From NCBI RefSeq assembly GCF_020447265.1, contig NZ_JAJADR010000001.1, positions 1,240,001 to 1,304,000 of the forward strand: a DNA stretch of 64,000 nucleotides, given 5' to 3'. A program made the position numbers and the translations under genes. Position 1 is the first letter of the stretch, and the number at the start of each line of letters is the position of its first letter. The stretch comes from Hymenobacter lucidus. GTDB lineage: Bacteria > Bacteroidota > Bacteroidia > Cytophagales > Hymenobacteraceae. The notes under the pieces are model-generated. The model did no database searches. It was not told the origin of the DNA and worked only from the letters and a program-made list of their open reading frames with translations. This document shows positions 23,005 to 31,393 of the stretch, in pieces.

Positions 23005-25974
23005 TTATTGCGCCAAGAGCTGGTTGATCTGCCGGAACGGATTCAGCTGTTCCAGGTGCAGCACGAAGCGGATCCGGTCGGTGAAGTCTTTGCGGTTGTC
23101 GGGCAGGCCGTTCTGGTACTGCGAACCAACAACCGGCAGGTACAGCTGAAATATATCGGGTATCACAGGCACTACCAAACCCGCGTCGTAGAACACGCGC
23201 CGCGCGCTGGAGCCGCTATGCAACTGAAACTGCTCGTCGGTAGCACCCAGGTCGGCAAATACCGCCAGACGCGTCACGGGCAGGTCGGCCTGCAGGTTGA
23301 GCGTGCTGAGCCACTTCTGGCTGGTCACTGGCAGGAAAGCTTTGAACGCGCCGTCCCGGTTATCGGTCTGGTGCTCCTGCGCCGTGAAGGTGTGCGAAAT
23401 CATCTGCCGGTCGAGGAAGGCAGTTTGCCGGCGGTAGTCGGGGCTGCCGCTCAGGCCCAGGTAAAAGTCGGAGGAGCTGTCGAGGAAACGGCCCCCAAAG
23501 AGGCGCACTGAAACCCGCTTTTTGGGCGAGTAATACCGCTGGTAGGTTGCCTCGGCGCGGAGCAGCAGGGCGTTGGTCGAGTTGGTTTCCTGGGAAATGG
23601 TCGAGGTCAGCTGATTGAGCTCTACGTGGGCACCCCACTTCTGGAGGGCATTGCCGCCGGCCACAGTGTATTCCCCGGTCTGGATGCTGGTCGTTTCATT
23701 GCCCCGGTCCTGGTCTTTGACGGCCGTATTGGCCACGCGGAAGGTGTGCTGGGGCCGGTCGTAGGCCGAGCCGGGCAGGGTGAGGGTGATGCTAGGCTCC
23801 ACTTTCAGATACCGCTCGAAGCGCTGCACTGTGAGGCCCGTCACAATCTGGCGTACCGTCGAATTGGGCAGTACGCTCACGTTCACGTTGGCAATACCGT
23901 TGAGCTCATTGCGGCTGAAGCTGTACATCGGCATCAGCAGGAAGTTTAGGTTCTTGTTCACCACCGGGCTGTTGTAGAAAGCCGCGCCTAGCATAAACTT
24001 GTCGGAAGTGTTGGCCCCAATAACCGGAAACCAGTTCAGCGTAGCCCGGTCCCAACGCTCTACGCTGAGCAGGGGCTTGATGCTGATGGGCTCGAAGCGG
24101 CGCAGGGAGCCGGTCAGCTTCATCCGGTCGTCGCGGCGGTTGAGCTGGGGCGTCACGTAGTCGGCATCCACTACCACGGCCGCCACACCCTCCCGGCGGA
24201 AGTTGAGCTGTGCTTCATCCTGCTCGTCTTCGGTGCCGATGAGGGTGGTCCACTGGGTTTCCAGTACTTTGCCCTGGGCATCGAGCGTGCTGACGGGCAC
24301 GGCAAACGGCGCCGGTGAATCATTACGCACCAGCACTTTCACCTGCGAGTCGGTTATCTGGATATCCGACAGGGCCGCGTCGTAGTGGTGGGTGTTGGTG
24401 AGCATATCCTTGAAAAACCAGTCGAGCGGCTGGCCGGTAGATGCTTCGAAAACGGCCTGCATGTCTTCCGGGTACGGGTGCCGAAACTGCCACTGGTCGT
24501 AGTAAGCATGCATAGCCTTGTCGAACTTATCCTGGCCCAGGTAGCCCGCCAAATACTTCAGCAGCGACGCGGTGCGCATGTACACGACGATGCCGTAATT
24601 GAGCTTGCCGTAGGTATCGGCGCGGGGGCCGCTCACGGGCTGGTCGAGGGCGCGGCTGGCCTGCACCTGGTAGGGTACCTGGTTCATGGCCGAAGAAGTC
24701 AGGCCGTCGAGGCCCAGCTTGCCGGCAATCTTACCGGACTTAAGCAGCATGCTAAATTGCCCGGCCTGCGCGTCCTCGCGCTCCGTCACGCGGGTTTCAA
24801 TGTAGGAGTTTACACCTTCATCCATCCAGGCGTAGTCACGCTCATTGGAGCCCAGAATGCCGTAAAACCAGTTGTGGCCCACCTCGTGCAGAATGGCCGC
24901 CGGCATCGTGACGGTGACCATCGGGTATTCCATGCCGGCCCCGGCACTGAGGGCGCCATCCACGGCGGTAGCGGCAGAGTAAGGGTATTCGCCCACCCAC
25001 TGTGAATAGTAAGTCAAGGCGGTATTCACATCCTGGAGGCCCTTCATCCACTTTTCGGCGTCAGTATTGGTGAAGAGTACCCACGAGGTGACGGCGCGGC
25101 CTGAGGGCAGCGTAACACCGCTTTTCAGTACGTTGAAGCGCTTGTCGGCAAACCAGGCGAAGTCGTGTACACGGTCCTGCACGTAGCGCAGGGTTTTGGT
25201 TTCGGCCGAAGAAGCCGGAAAAGCTAGGTCGGTACCAAAGTCAGCCTGGGTTTTCTTTAGGGCCGTAGCGGCAGCCAGCTGGTCCATGCGCAGCTGTTCG
25301 TCGGGGTTTTGTAGCACGCCGGTAGCACCCACGGTGTAGTTGGCGGGCAGGGTAATGCGCACATCAAACGTACCGAACTCGGAATAGAACTCGCCCTGGT
25401 CGAGGTAGGGCATCTGGTGCCAGCCTTTGTGGTCGTACACGGCTGGCTTGGGGTACCACTGCGTAATCTGGTACGACTGCTCGACGTGGCCGAAGCGAGA
25501 AAAGGAATCCGGAATCTTGACGTGGAAAGGCGTGGAAATGGTGGCCTTGGCACCCGGGGCCAGCGGCTGGGGCAGTATCAGCTGGGCCATGTCCGGATTA
25601 GCGGGGTCATAGGCCAGCTGGGCACTCTGGCCGTTTACCTTGAAATCGAGTTGGTCGATGTAGCCGCGCTGGGCCGCTTTAGCAAACTGGAACTTGCGGC
25701 TGCCGTTGCGCAGCTGCTGTTTGGCAAAGGCGGTGCTGTTGTCCTTGTAGGCGTTGGGCCAGAGGTGAAACCAGATGAAAGTGAGTTGGTCGGACGAGTT
25801 GTTCGTGTATTGCAACTCCTCAGTGCCGCGCAGCTCGTGTTGTTTGTCATCGAGCGTGACGTCTATCGAATAGTTGACTTCCTGCTGCCAGTAGCCGGCT
25901 GGGGCCGCGGCTTGCTGGGCAAAAGTCAGATAGGGCAGGGCGGCTAGTACGAGGCCGGTAAATATTCTTTTCAT
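23005..25974 (-). CDS. M1 family metallopeptidase with C-terminal barrel-like region
   Basis: A 989-residue secreted protein. The signal peptide covers residues 1-19 (LVLAALPYLTFAQ). The gluzincin aminopeptidase part has the exopeptidase motif GAGMEYPMV and the zinc site HEVGH (363-367) with the third ligand in MDEGVNSYIE. After about residue 600 the chain is not the usual M1 helical domain. It is about 380 residues of alternating amphipathic beta strands (NLNFLLMPMYSFSRNELNG, ANVNVSVLPNSTVRQIVTGL, RVSVRLFGGRFLDSSSDFYL) ending DRIRFVLHLEQLNPF, as in outer-membrane barrels. It is therefore probably an outer-membrane-anchored peptidase. A near-consensus TACTTTCG lies at 26006-26013 on the minus strand. 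Confidence 0.88.
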   Translation of the reverse strand: MKRIFTGLVLAALPYLTFAQQAAAPAGYWQQEVNYSIDVTLDDKQHELRGTEELQYTNNSSDQLTFIWFHLWPNAYKDNSTAFAKQQLRNGSRKFQFAKAAQRGYIDQLDFKVNGQSAQLAYDPANPDMAQLILPQPLAPGAKATISTPFHVKIPDSFSRFGHVEQSYQITQWYPKPAVYDHKGWHQMPYLDQGEFYSEFGTFDVRITLPANYTVGATGVLQNPDEQLRMDQLAAATALKKTQADFGTDLAFPASSAETKTLRYVQDRVHDFAWFADKRFNVLKSGVTLPSGRAVTSWVLFTNTDAEKWMKGLQDVNTALTYYSQWVGEYPYSAATAVDGALSAGAGMEYPMVTVTMPAAILHEVGHNWFYGILGSNERDYAWMDEGVNSYIETRVTEREDAQAGQFSMLLKSGKIAGKLGLDGLTSSAMNQVPYQVQASRALDQPVSGPRADTYGKLNYGIVVYMRTASLLKYLAGYLGQDKFDKAMHAYYDQWQFRHPYPEDMQAVFEASTGQPLDWFFKDMLTNTHHYDAALSDIQITDSQVKVLVRNDSPAPFAVPVSTLDAQGKVLETQWTTLIGTEDEQDEAQLNFRREGVAAVVVDADYVTPQLNRRDDRMKLTGSLRRFEPISIKPLLSVERWDRATLNWFPVIGANTSDKFMLGAAFYNSPVVNKNLNFLLMPMYSFSRNELNGIANVNVSVLPNSTVRQIVTGLTVQRFERYLKVEPSITLTLPGSAYDRPQHTFRVANTAVKDQDRGNETTSIQTGEYTVAGGNALQKWGAHVELNQLTSTISQETNSTNALLLRAEATYQRYYSPKKRVSVRLFGGRFLDSSSDFYLGLSGSPDYRRQTAFLDRQMISHTFTAQEHQTDNRDGAFKAFLPVTSQKWLSTLNLQADLPVTRLAVFADLGATDEQFQLHSGSSARRVFYDAGLVVPVIPDIFQLYLPVVGSQYQNGLPDNRKDFTDRIRFVLHLEQLNPFRQINQLLAQ

Positions 25975-26118
25975 GAAACGGGAATAGGGGAGAGGCGAAT
26001 CTGCAACGAAAGTACGTTTTCGGCCCGGAAAAGCTGCGTTGCTGATAACCCAACTGGCCCGGGGCCGTTAGGCTATACACGCCGGGGGTATTATCCCGGC
26101 CCCAAAAATCCCGCACCC

Positions 26119-26517
26119 ATGGAAAAGACCGAAGTTCAAAACCAAGTACACCTCGATGCCGCCACGACGATGCTCACCGGCAACCTGCAGGAAGTAGCCT
26201 CCCACGCCGGGTTCGACAACGTGCTGCAGCGCTGGATTCAGGATATTAAAGATGCCAATAACCCCGAGCTGCACCAAGTAGTAGTCGATTTGCAGGAGCT
26301 GAAAGCCCATTTCGGCTCGGGCACCTACGACAAGGATGTCATTGGCCGCCTGTTGGGCCGGCTGGGCGAAAACACGGTGAAAGCCGCCGTATTTGCCGAG
26401 GGCAACACCAAGCCCCGGGTAGAAAAGCTCGGCGAAGCGCTGCTGGCCGCCGCCAAGCAAGTGCAACACCCCGCTGCCGCCGCCGAGCAGGACTTCCAGA
26501 ACAACAGCGAAGCTTAG
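26119..26517 (+). CDS. Small helical hypothetical protein
   Basis: A 132-residue protein predicted to be almost all alpha-helical (VLQRWIQDIKDANNPELHQVVVDLQELKAHF, KVEKLGEALLAAAKQV) with an Ala/Gln-rich tail. No signal peptide and no known domain. Such short proteins are frequent in Hymenobacter-like genomes and may be stress-related, but that is a guess. It diverges from the M1 gene and converges with rplS; two tandem hairpins follow it. Confidence 0.72.
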   Translation: MEKTEVQNQVHLDAATTMLTGNLQEVASHAGFDNVLQRWIQDIKDANNPELHQVVVDLQELKAHFGSGTYDKDVIGRLLGRLGENTVKAAVFAEGNTKPRVEKLGEALLAAAKQVQHPAAAAEQDFQNNSEA

Positions 26518-26550
26518 GCCCTTCTTGCGCTGTAGTAGCGCAGGTTAGCA

Positions 26551-26588
26551 TAAGAAAGCCGGCCCCCGTAAAGGAGCCGGCTTTCTTA
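26551..26588. terminator. Terminator hairpin, first of a near-identical pair
   Basis: TAAGAAAGCCGGC (26551-26563) pairs with GCCGGCTTTCTTA (26576-26588). The loop contains cccgtaaagga. It has A/T tracts on both sides, between a + gene and rplS (-). Confidence 0.85.
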
Positions 26589-26623
26589 TATCCAAGCCGC
26601 AAATCAAATAATGTATACACGCA

Positions 26624-26657
26624 AAAAAGCCGGCTCCCGTAAAGGAGTCGGCTTTTT
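26624..26657. terminator. Terminator hairpin, second of a near-identical pair
   Basis: AAAAAGCCGGCTCC (26624-26637) pairs with GGAGTCGGCTTTTT (26644-26657) with one G-U pair; loop cgtaaa. It shares the stem core and loop with the hairpin 36 bases upstream, so the pair looks like a duplication. It probably ends rplS transcription. Confidence 0.85.
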
Positions 26658-26679
26658 ACTTCTAGGGAGAAGTCGGGGA

Positions 26680-27036
26680 TTAACCGCGACGCTCTTTGAT
26701 CTTGGCAGCTTTGCCCGACAGGCCACGCAGGTAGAACAAACGGGCGCGACGTACTTTACCGCGACGCACCAGCTCGATCTTATCGATGTTGGGCGACAGC
26801 AAAGGGAAAATACGCTCGGTACCAATTTGGTTCGAGATTTTACGCACGGTAAAGGTCTCGCCGTTGGTGCTGGCGTTTTTGCGCTGAATAACTACACCCT
26901 GGAACTGCTGAATGCGCTCCTTGTTGCCCTCGCGAATCTTCACGTGAACATTAATGGTGTCGCCGGCGGCGAAAACAGGGAAGCTGGCGCGGCGCTCCTG
27001 GGACTCCTGCTGGATAAAATCGAGTAATACGCTCAT
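26680..27036 (-). CDS. rplS: 50S ribosomal protein L19
   Basis: 118 residues matching L19, which sits at the 30S-50S interface. Diagnostic stretches: [54 protein letters not shown] and [21 protein letters not shown]. The ATG at 27036 was chosen because the family starts at [12 protein letters not shown]; the longer version would reach into the promoter. It lies downstream of trmD as in the usual rpsP-rimM-trmD-rplS order, but has its own full promoter (27097-27127). Confidence 0.97.
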   Translation of the reverse strand: MSVLLDFIQQESQERRASFPVFAAGDTINVHVKIREGNKERIQQFQGVVIQRKNASTNGETFTVRKISNQIGTERIFPLLSPNIDKIELVRRGKVRRARLFYLRGLSGKAAKIKERRG

Positions 27037-27096
27037 GGCTGGAAAAACTTGAAAAAGGACGGCGCCGCCGCCCAAGGGGTTTCGCTTAAAGAGGCG

Positions 27097-27127
27097 CAAA
27101 TATAGCGCTCTGTTTTGATGATTACAA
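27097..27127 (-). promoter_or_regulatory. rplS: Promoter of rplS
   Basis: On the minus strand TTG (27127-27125), 20 bases, TATATTTG (27104-27097): full consensus. Predicted start near 27090, about 54 bases before the ATG. Confidence 0.7.
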
Positions 27128-27135
27128 CTGAGCGG

Positions 27136-27236
27136 AATGTGGGGGAATATGGTAAATGTGATAAATGTGGTAAATGAGGCTGTGAGGCCGATTTATTTTC
27201 ACATTTTCCACCCTTTCACGTTTCTCACATTCTACT
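27136..27236. repeat. Degenerate octamer-run inverted repeat between rplS and trmD
   Basis: The left part (27136-27180) is a run of units like GGTAAATGTGATAAATGTGG. The right part (27196-27236) has the complementary sense (TTCACATT, TTTCACGT, CTCACATT), so the two arms form a loose inverted repeat around gctgtgaggccgattta. It resembles the elements at 31253-31391 and 37369-37466. Confidence 0.55.
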
Positions 27237-27906
27237 CAAGCAGGTCGGGGCGGCGCTGGCGTGTGCGCTCCACGGCTTGCTCATGTCGCCAGACTTCTAC
27301 CAGCGGCGTGTTGCCGGAGAGGAGAATGTCGGGTACTTTTTCGCCCCGCCATTCCGCGGGCCGGGTGTAAACGGGCGGGGCCAGCAGGTTGTCCTGGAAC
27401 GAGTCGCTCAGGGCCGATTCCTCGTTGCCGAGCACGCCCGGCAAGAGCCGCACCACAGCATCGACCAGAATGGCCGCGCCCAACTCGCCGCCGCTCAGCA
27501 CATAGTCGCCCACGCTGATTTCGTGGGTAATGTAGGCTTTGCGAATCCGCTCATCGACGCCCTTGTAGTGGCCGCAGAGAATGAGCAGGTTGCCGGCCAA
27601 TGAAAGCCGGTTGACCAAGGGCTGGCGGAGCGTTTCTCCGTCGGGTGTCATGTAGATGACGGCATCGTAGGTACGCTCGGCCAGCAGCTCATCGAGGCAG
27701 GCCGCAATGGGCTCCACGCGGAGCACCATACCGGCGCCACCGCCAAAAACGTAGTCGTCAATCTGCCCGTGCTTGTTGATGGCAAAGCGCCGCAAGTCGT
27801 GCACGTGAATTTCGGCCAGTCCTTTTTCCTGGGCGCGCTTCACGATGGAAACGGCGAAAGGGCTGGTCAGCAATTCGGGCTGGCAGGTAACGATGTCGAG
27901 GCGCAT
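27232..27906 (-). CDS. trmD: tRNA (guanine-N1-)-methyltransferase
   Basis: A 224-residue SPOUT-class enzyme that makes m1G37 in tRNAs and prevents +1 frameshifting. The knot region is visible as [16 protein letters not shown] and [17 protein letters not shown], and the N-terminus as [13 protein letters not shown]. It starts 6 bases after rimM and is co-transcribed with it. The C-terminus is close to an octamer-run repeat. Confidence 0.96.
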   Translation of the reverse strand: MRLDIVTCQPELLTSPFAVSIVKRAQEKGLAEIHVHDLRRFAINKHGQIDDYVFGGGAGMVLRVEPIAACLDELLAERTYDAVIYMTPDGETLRQPLVNRLSLAGNLLILCGHYKGVDERIRKAYITHEISVGDYVLSGGELGAAILVDAVVRLLPGVLGNEESALSDSFQDNLLAPPVYTRPAEWRGEKVPDILLSGNTPLVEVWRHEQAVERTRQRRPDLLE

Positions 27907-27912
27907 GACGGG

Positions 27913-28524
27913 CTACTTCTTGTCCTCTGGCTCGGAATCGGTTTCCGGGCCGTCGAATTCGTCGGGCTCGTCCCGCTCCCGGGAAGTGGGGCTCAAATAC
28001 ACGTCGAGGAGGCCTTCGGGCAGGTTGACGTAAAGCTTTTTCTCAGCTTGGTCGGCGTGCGAAATCAGCTCATCGACTACCGGCACCAGAATTTCCTTGC
28101 CCTGGTAGCGCATGCCCATCAAATCCTGCTTCGGCATCTCGTAGAACGTCTCAACCGTGCCCAGTTCACCCAGCGTTTCATCGACTACGGTGTAGCCGAT
28201 AACGTCGTGGAAGTAGAACTGGTCGTCTGCCAGCTCGGGCAGCTCGGTCAGCGGGCGGTAGAGCTTGGCGTTGCGCAGGGGCTCGGCAGCTTCTATCGTG
28301 TCGATGCCGGTGAGCTTGAGCAGGGCCTTGTTGTCGGGCTGGGGCTGAAGCTTATCCACGCCGTAGGGCGCGAGCTTACCAGGCTTGCCGGGCAGCTCCA
28401 GATACACCGACTTCAGGCCGCGGTACTCATCCAGGTTTTCGACATCCATGAAAGCCACTACAAAGCCTTTCAGGCCGTGCGTTTTGCCGATGGAGCCCAA
28501 CAGATAGCAGTCGTCGATGGTCAT
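27913..28524 (-). CDS. rimM: Ribosome maturation factor RimM
   Basis: A 203-residue protein with the N-terminal RimM barrel (GSIGKTHGLKGFVVAF, residues 9-24) and the PRC-barrel (FYFHDVIGYTVVDETLGELGTV, with MRYQGKEILVPVVDELI). The tail (about 180-203) is acidic and disordered (DEFDGPETDSEPEDKK). It assists 30S assembly by binding S19. It lies in the conserved order between rpsP and trmD; a strong hairpin separates it from rpsP. Confidence 0.95.
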   Translation of the reverse strand: MTIDDCYLLGSIGKTHGLKGFVVAFMDVENLDEYRGLKSVYLELPGKPGKLAPYGVDKLQPQPDNKALLKLTGIDTIEAAEPLRNAKLYRPLTELPELADDQFYFHDVIGYTVVDETLGELGTVETFYEMPKQDLMGMRYQGKEILVPVVDELISHADQAEKKLYVNLPEGLLDVYLSPTSRERDEPDEFDGPETDSEPEDKK

Positions 28525-28553
28525 GATCGAAGAGAAAAAGAGAGGGCAAAAAA

Positions 28554-28608
28554 GCAGGGAGTTTGGAAGCCGCGCTCTAAACGAGCACTAAGCTTCCAAA
28601 CTCCCTGC
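28554..28608. terminator. Strong hairpin between rpsP and rimM
   Basis: A perfect 17-bp stem (28554-28570 with 28592-28608) with a 21-base loop that holds a further GCTC/GAGC pairing. In the minus direction the stem is followed by a T-rich stretch (complement of agagggcaaaaaa), so it may end or attenuate transcription after rpsP, allowing more S16 than RimM/TrmD. Confidence 0.75.
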
Positions 28609-28623
28609 CTCTGGAACTAACGC

Positions 28624-29175
28624 TTAGGCGCCGGCTTCCTCGGTGGTATCGGCCGAAGCAGCAGCTTCCGTCGTTTCACCTTCGGCAGCTTCAGTAGCAG
28701 CTACTGGCTCCGCTACGGGCGTGTTTTTCTTGCGGATAGCTTCAGCACGGGCTTCCTTCACTTTGGTCTCAGCAGCCAGGGCAGCCTTCTTGGCTTCGTC
28801 CTTAGCCGAGCCCAGCGAGGTGCGCTTGCCTTCGATTTTGCTGTCTTTCTGCTCTTTCCAGGCAGTGAAACGCTCGTCGGCTACGTCCTGCGAAATGGCA
28901 CCTTTGATAACACCCAGCTGCAGGTGCTTGCGGTAGAGCACACCACGGTAAGAGAGCATAGCACGAACCGTATCGGTTGGCTGGGCACCTTTCATGATCC
29001 AGTCGAAAGCCTTTTCGCCGTCGAAGTTGATGGAAGCAGGGTTGGTGTTGGGGTCGTAGGTACCGATTTTCTCGATGAAACGGCCGTCGCGGGGGGCGCG
29101 GGCGTCAGCTACTACGATGTCGAATTGAGCGGCCTTTTTACGGCCACGACGGGCGAGGCGGATTTTAACTGCCAT
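28624..29175 (-). CDS. rpsP: 30S ribosomal protein S16 with long C-terminal tail
   Basis: 183 residues; classical S16 has about 80-90. The core is normal: [65 protein letters not shown]. From about residue 110 the chain turns into a Lys/Ala/Glu-rich helix and then an acidic tail ([20 protein letters not shown]). Extended S16 tails are usual in Bacteroidota. First gene of the rpsP-rimM-trmD cluster; promoter box TACCTTTG at 29228-29235. Confidence 0.97.
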   Translation of the reverse strand: MAVKIRLARRGRKKAAQFDIVVADARAPRDGRFIEKIGTYDPNTNPASINFDGEKAFDWIMKGAQPTDTVRAMLSYRGVLYRKHLQLGVIKGAISQDVADERFTAWKEQKDSKIEGKRTSLGSAKDEAKKAALAAETKVKEARAEAIRKKNTPVAEPVAATEAAEGETTEAAASADTTEEAGA

Positions 29176-29227
29176 AAACCGGGTTGGTTAAGCGACGCAA
29201 CTCGTGCGTCTGGTTGAAAATGAGGTG

Positions 29228-29235
29228 CAAAGGTA
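29228..29235 (-). promoter_or_regulatory. rpsP: Candidate -7 box for rpsP
   Basis: Minus strand reads TACCTTTG, an exact TAnnTTTG match, 53 bases before the rpsP ATG. No -33 TTG is clear. Confidence 0.55.
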
Positions 29236-29245
29236 AGGGAAAATA

Positions 29246-29341
29246 ATGTGGGTTAATGTGCTAAATGTGAAGAATGTGCTCAAGTGCTAATGTGAGGAAT
29301 GTGCTGGGCTAATGTGGTTGCATGTAGGATATGTGAAAAAT
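29246..29341. repeat. Degenerate AATGTG octamer run
   Basis: About ten loosely repeated units with AATGTG every 8-9 bases (for example ttaatgtg, ctaaatgtg, aagaatgtg, aggaatgtg). No ORF. It adjoins the family B element directly, and together they fill the 349-base gap 29176-29524. Confidence 0.6.
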
Positions 29342-29521
29342 GTGTCATTGCGAGCTTGCGAAGCAATCCGTCCTCTGAAATGTGCCGAGCTTCCTAAATA
29401 GAAAAGCCCTTTACTACCACGTGTAGTAAAGGGCTTTCTGATAAAAGGTCAGGTCCTGCTGCGCAGAGGACGGATTGAAGCCGCTTGATGCGCGGAATGT
29501 CGTGCCTCCTTGCAATGACAC
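29342..29521. repeat. Dispersed palindromic element, family B, copy 1 (with embedded terminator)
   Basis: A 180-bp element. The left end is GTGTCATTGC then, 12 bases on, CAATCCGTCCTCTG; the right end carries the reverse complements of both, separated by a longer insert. The centre is a perfect 17-bp hairpin (29401-29417 gaaaagccctttactac with 29423-29439, one end mismatch) of the AAAGCCCTTT/AAAGGGCTTT type. Copy 2 is at 46444-46563. It sits at the 3' end of the desaturase gene and may serve as its terminator. Confidence 0.8.
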
Positions 29522-29524
29522 GTT

Positions 29525-30283
29525 TTATGCGGCAACCTTCATCTTCTGGGTGGAAACTTTGCGCTTGATCTTGATGATGCGGGCTTTGTCCAGGGTCCAG
29601 ATGAACATGTAGGTGGGGTCGAATTCCCACCACTTCACGCCGAAGTTGACGCGCATGGGCAGCTTGTGGTGGTTGTTCTGGAACAGCTCGCCAAACGCCA
29701 GGAAATCCAGGGCCAGCGTGTTTTTGCTGTGGTCGTGGTTGTCGAAGTTCTGGTAGCCATACTTGTGGCCGCCCCAGTTCACGATGGCACCGTGGATAGG
29801 GCCCATCAGGAAGTGGATAGGCAGTAGCAGGTACATCCACCAAGCGGTGGCAAACTGCACGTAGAACAGGACGTAAAACGTGCCCCAGGCCACGCGAGAG
29901 TACCATTTGTCGCCCAGGTTTTCAATGAGCGACCATTCGGGATAGTCGCCCTCAAACCGCTCGGCGGCCGCGTAGTTGCGGTTCAGCACGTCGTTGTAGA
30001 TGTTCTTGGTTTTCCACATCATCGAAAAGGCATTCGACGAAAACAGCGGGGAGTGGGGGTCCATTTCCGTGTCGGAGTAGGCGTGATGCATGCGGTGCAG
30101 CAGCGCGTAGGCCCGCGGCGACAGGAAGGATGAGCCCTGACACACGTAGGTAAACAGGAAGAAGAACCGCTCCCAAAATTTGTTCATCGTGAACATCTTG
30201 TGAGCTGCGTACCGGTGCAGGTAGAACGTCTGCGTGAAGAGCGACAGGTAATAGTGCGCTACAAAGAAAATGAGTATCGGCAT
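29525..30283 (-). CDS. Acyl-CoA/fatty acid desaturase
   Basis: A 252-residue integral membrane di-iron desaturase of the acyl-CoA type. Three histidine boxes: HRYAAH (residues about 23-28), HRMHH (about 63-67) and NNHHKLP (about 203-209). Hydrophobic helices lie between, ILIFFVAHYYLSLFTQTFYL at the start and YVLFYVQFATAWWMYLLLPI in the middle. It introduces a cis double bond (usually delta-9) in membrane lipids; regiospecificity cannot be read from sequence. Stands alone with its own promoter box (30373-30380). Confidence 0.92.
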   Translation of the reverse strand: MPILIFFVAHYYLSLFTQTFYLHRYAAHKMFTMNKFWERFFFLFTYVCQGSSFLSPRAYALLHRMHHAYSDTEMDPHSPLFSSNAFSMMWKTKNIYNDVLNRNYAAAERFEGDYPEWSLIENLGDKWYSRVAWGTFYVLFYVQFATAWWMYLLLPIHFLMGPIHGAIVNWGGHKYGYQNFDNHDHSKNTLALDFLAFGELFQNNHHKLPMRVNFGVKWWEFDPTYMFIWTLDKARIIKIKRKVSTQKMKVAA

Positions 30284-30372
30284 GGGCCAGAAAAATTAAG
30301 GACGCGGTTGGCAGACGGAGCAGCTTTGCCCGCAGAAGCAGAACGGGATAGTATAAGTTCCTATTACCAGGG

Positions 30373-30380
30373 CAAAACTA
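30373..30380 (-). promoter_or_regulatory. Candidate -7 box for the desaturase gene
   Basis: Minus strand reads TAGTTTTG (TAnnTTTG match), 90 bases before the ATG. No -33 element was identified. Confidence 0.4.
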
Positions 30381-30478
30381 CGGCGGTGGGGGGCCGTGTT
30401 CAATAAACGGGCCCAAAAGACCAAAATCTTATTCAGGAGCCCGGTAGCAAGAGGCTGTACCAGCTGCTAACAACCAAA

Positions 30479-30504
30479 AAGCCTCCCCAGGGTTGGGGAG
30501 GCTT
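30479..30504 (-). terminator. Terminator after the RluA-family gene
   Basis: AAGCCTCCCC (30479-30488) pairs with GGGGAGGCTT (30495-30504), loop agggtt. In the minus direction it is followed by five T, 27 bases after the stop of the pseudouridine synthase. Confidence 0.85.
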
Positions 30505-30530
30505 CCAGAAAAAATCTGATTACGGGTTAT

Positions 30531-31244
30531 TTAGGCTGGGTAAAAGGCGCGAGCGGCATCCCAGTGGGCCATTTCCGGCACCGGCGCCCGGAAGCACATG
30601 GCTTCCTTCGTAACGGGGTGTTCAAACTCCAGCTGCCGGGCGTGCAGGGCAATGCTCACGTCGGGCAGCGGATTGAGGAAGCCATACTTCACGTCGCCGA
30701 CGATGGGCGTGCCCAAGCCGGTAGCCAGCTGCACCCGAATCTGGTGGGGGCGGCCCGTAATGGGGTTTACCTGCACCAGAAACCGGTTGCCGGCCTGGCC
30801 CAGCACCTGGTAGTCGAGGTCGGCTTTCAGGCCCTGGCCGTGCCGCTCGGTGTACGCTTTGGTAACGTTGCGAATCGGGTCTTTTACCAGCCAGTGCGTG
30901 AGGTGGCCGCTGGTGGGCTCGGGACATTTACCTACCAGGGCCCAATAGGTTTTATGCACCTTATTGTCGCGGAACATCTCATTCAGGCGGCTCAGGGCCT
31001 TGCTAGTTTTGGCCAGGGCCACTACGCCGCTCACGGGCCGGTCGAGGCGGTGGGCTACGCCCACGAAGGCCGCGCCGGGCTTTTTGTACTTGAAGCGTAG
31101 GTACTCGGCGGCTTTCACCGACAGCGGCTCATCTCCGGTATTGTCGCCCTGCACGAGTACGCCGGCAGGCTTGTTGAGAATAAGCAGGTGGTTGTCTTCG
31201 AACAGAATTTCCTGCTGTTCCGACCAGATATTGGGACGATTCAC
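30531..31244 (-). CDS. RluA family pseudouridine synthase
   Basis: A 237-residue protein that converts uridine to pseudouridine in rRNA or tRNA. The catalytic Asp lies in HRLDRPVSGVVALAKT (residues about 64-79). ILNKPAGVLVQGDNTGD and TGRPHQIRVQLATGLGTPIVGD are the other family motifs. There is no N-terminal S4 domain, so it is closer to RluA/TruC than to RluC/RluD. Length is normal. It ends with its own terminator; an octamer-run repeat lies upstream. Confidence 0.93.
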   Translation of the reverse strand: MNRPNIWSEQQEILFEDNHLLILNKPAGVLVQGDNTGDEPLSVKAAEYLRFKYKKPGAAFVGVAHRLDRPVSGVVALAKTSKALSRLNEMFRDNKVHKTYWALVGKCPEPTSGHLTHWLVKDPIRNVTKAYTERHGQGLKADLDYQVLGQAGNRFLVQVNPITGRPHQIRVQLATGLGTPIVGDVKYGFLNPLPDVSIALHARQLEFEHPVTKEAMCFRAPVPEMAHWDAARAFYPA

Positions 31245-31252
31245 TGGGTGTC

Positions 31253-31391
31253 AGTTAACAATTAACATGTATCATTCAACATTTATCATATCACAATTTT
31301 AGCATGAGCAAGGATGCGCTAAGCTTCAGGAAGCCCGAGCGGAAAATGCTCATTCAGGATTGTTAAATGATAAATTTCAAATGATAAATGA
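31253..31391. repeat. Octamer-run inverted repeat between RluA-family gene and panB
   Basis: Left arm (31253-31300) reads like tcagttaacaattaacatgt with ATTCAACATTTATC; right arm (31358-31391) is the complementary sense (GTTAAATGATAAATTTCAAATGATAAATG). The arms flank about 57 bases of ordinary GC content. The whole gap between the genes is taken up by this element. No ORF. Confidence 0.6.
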
Positions 31392-31393
31392 CT

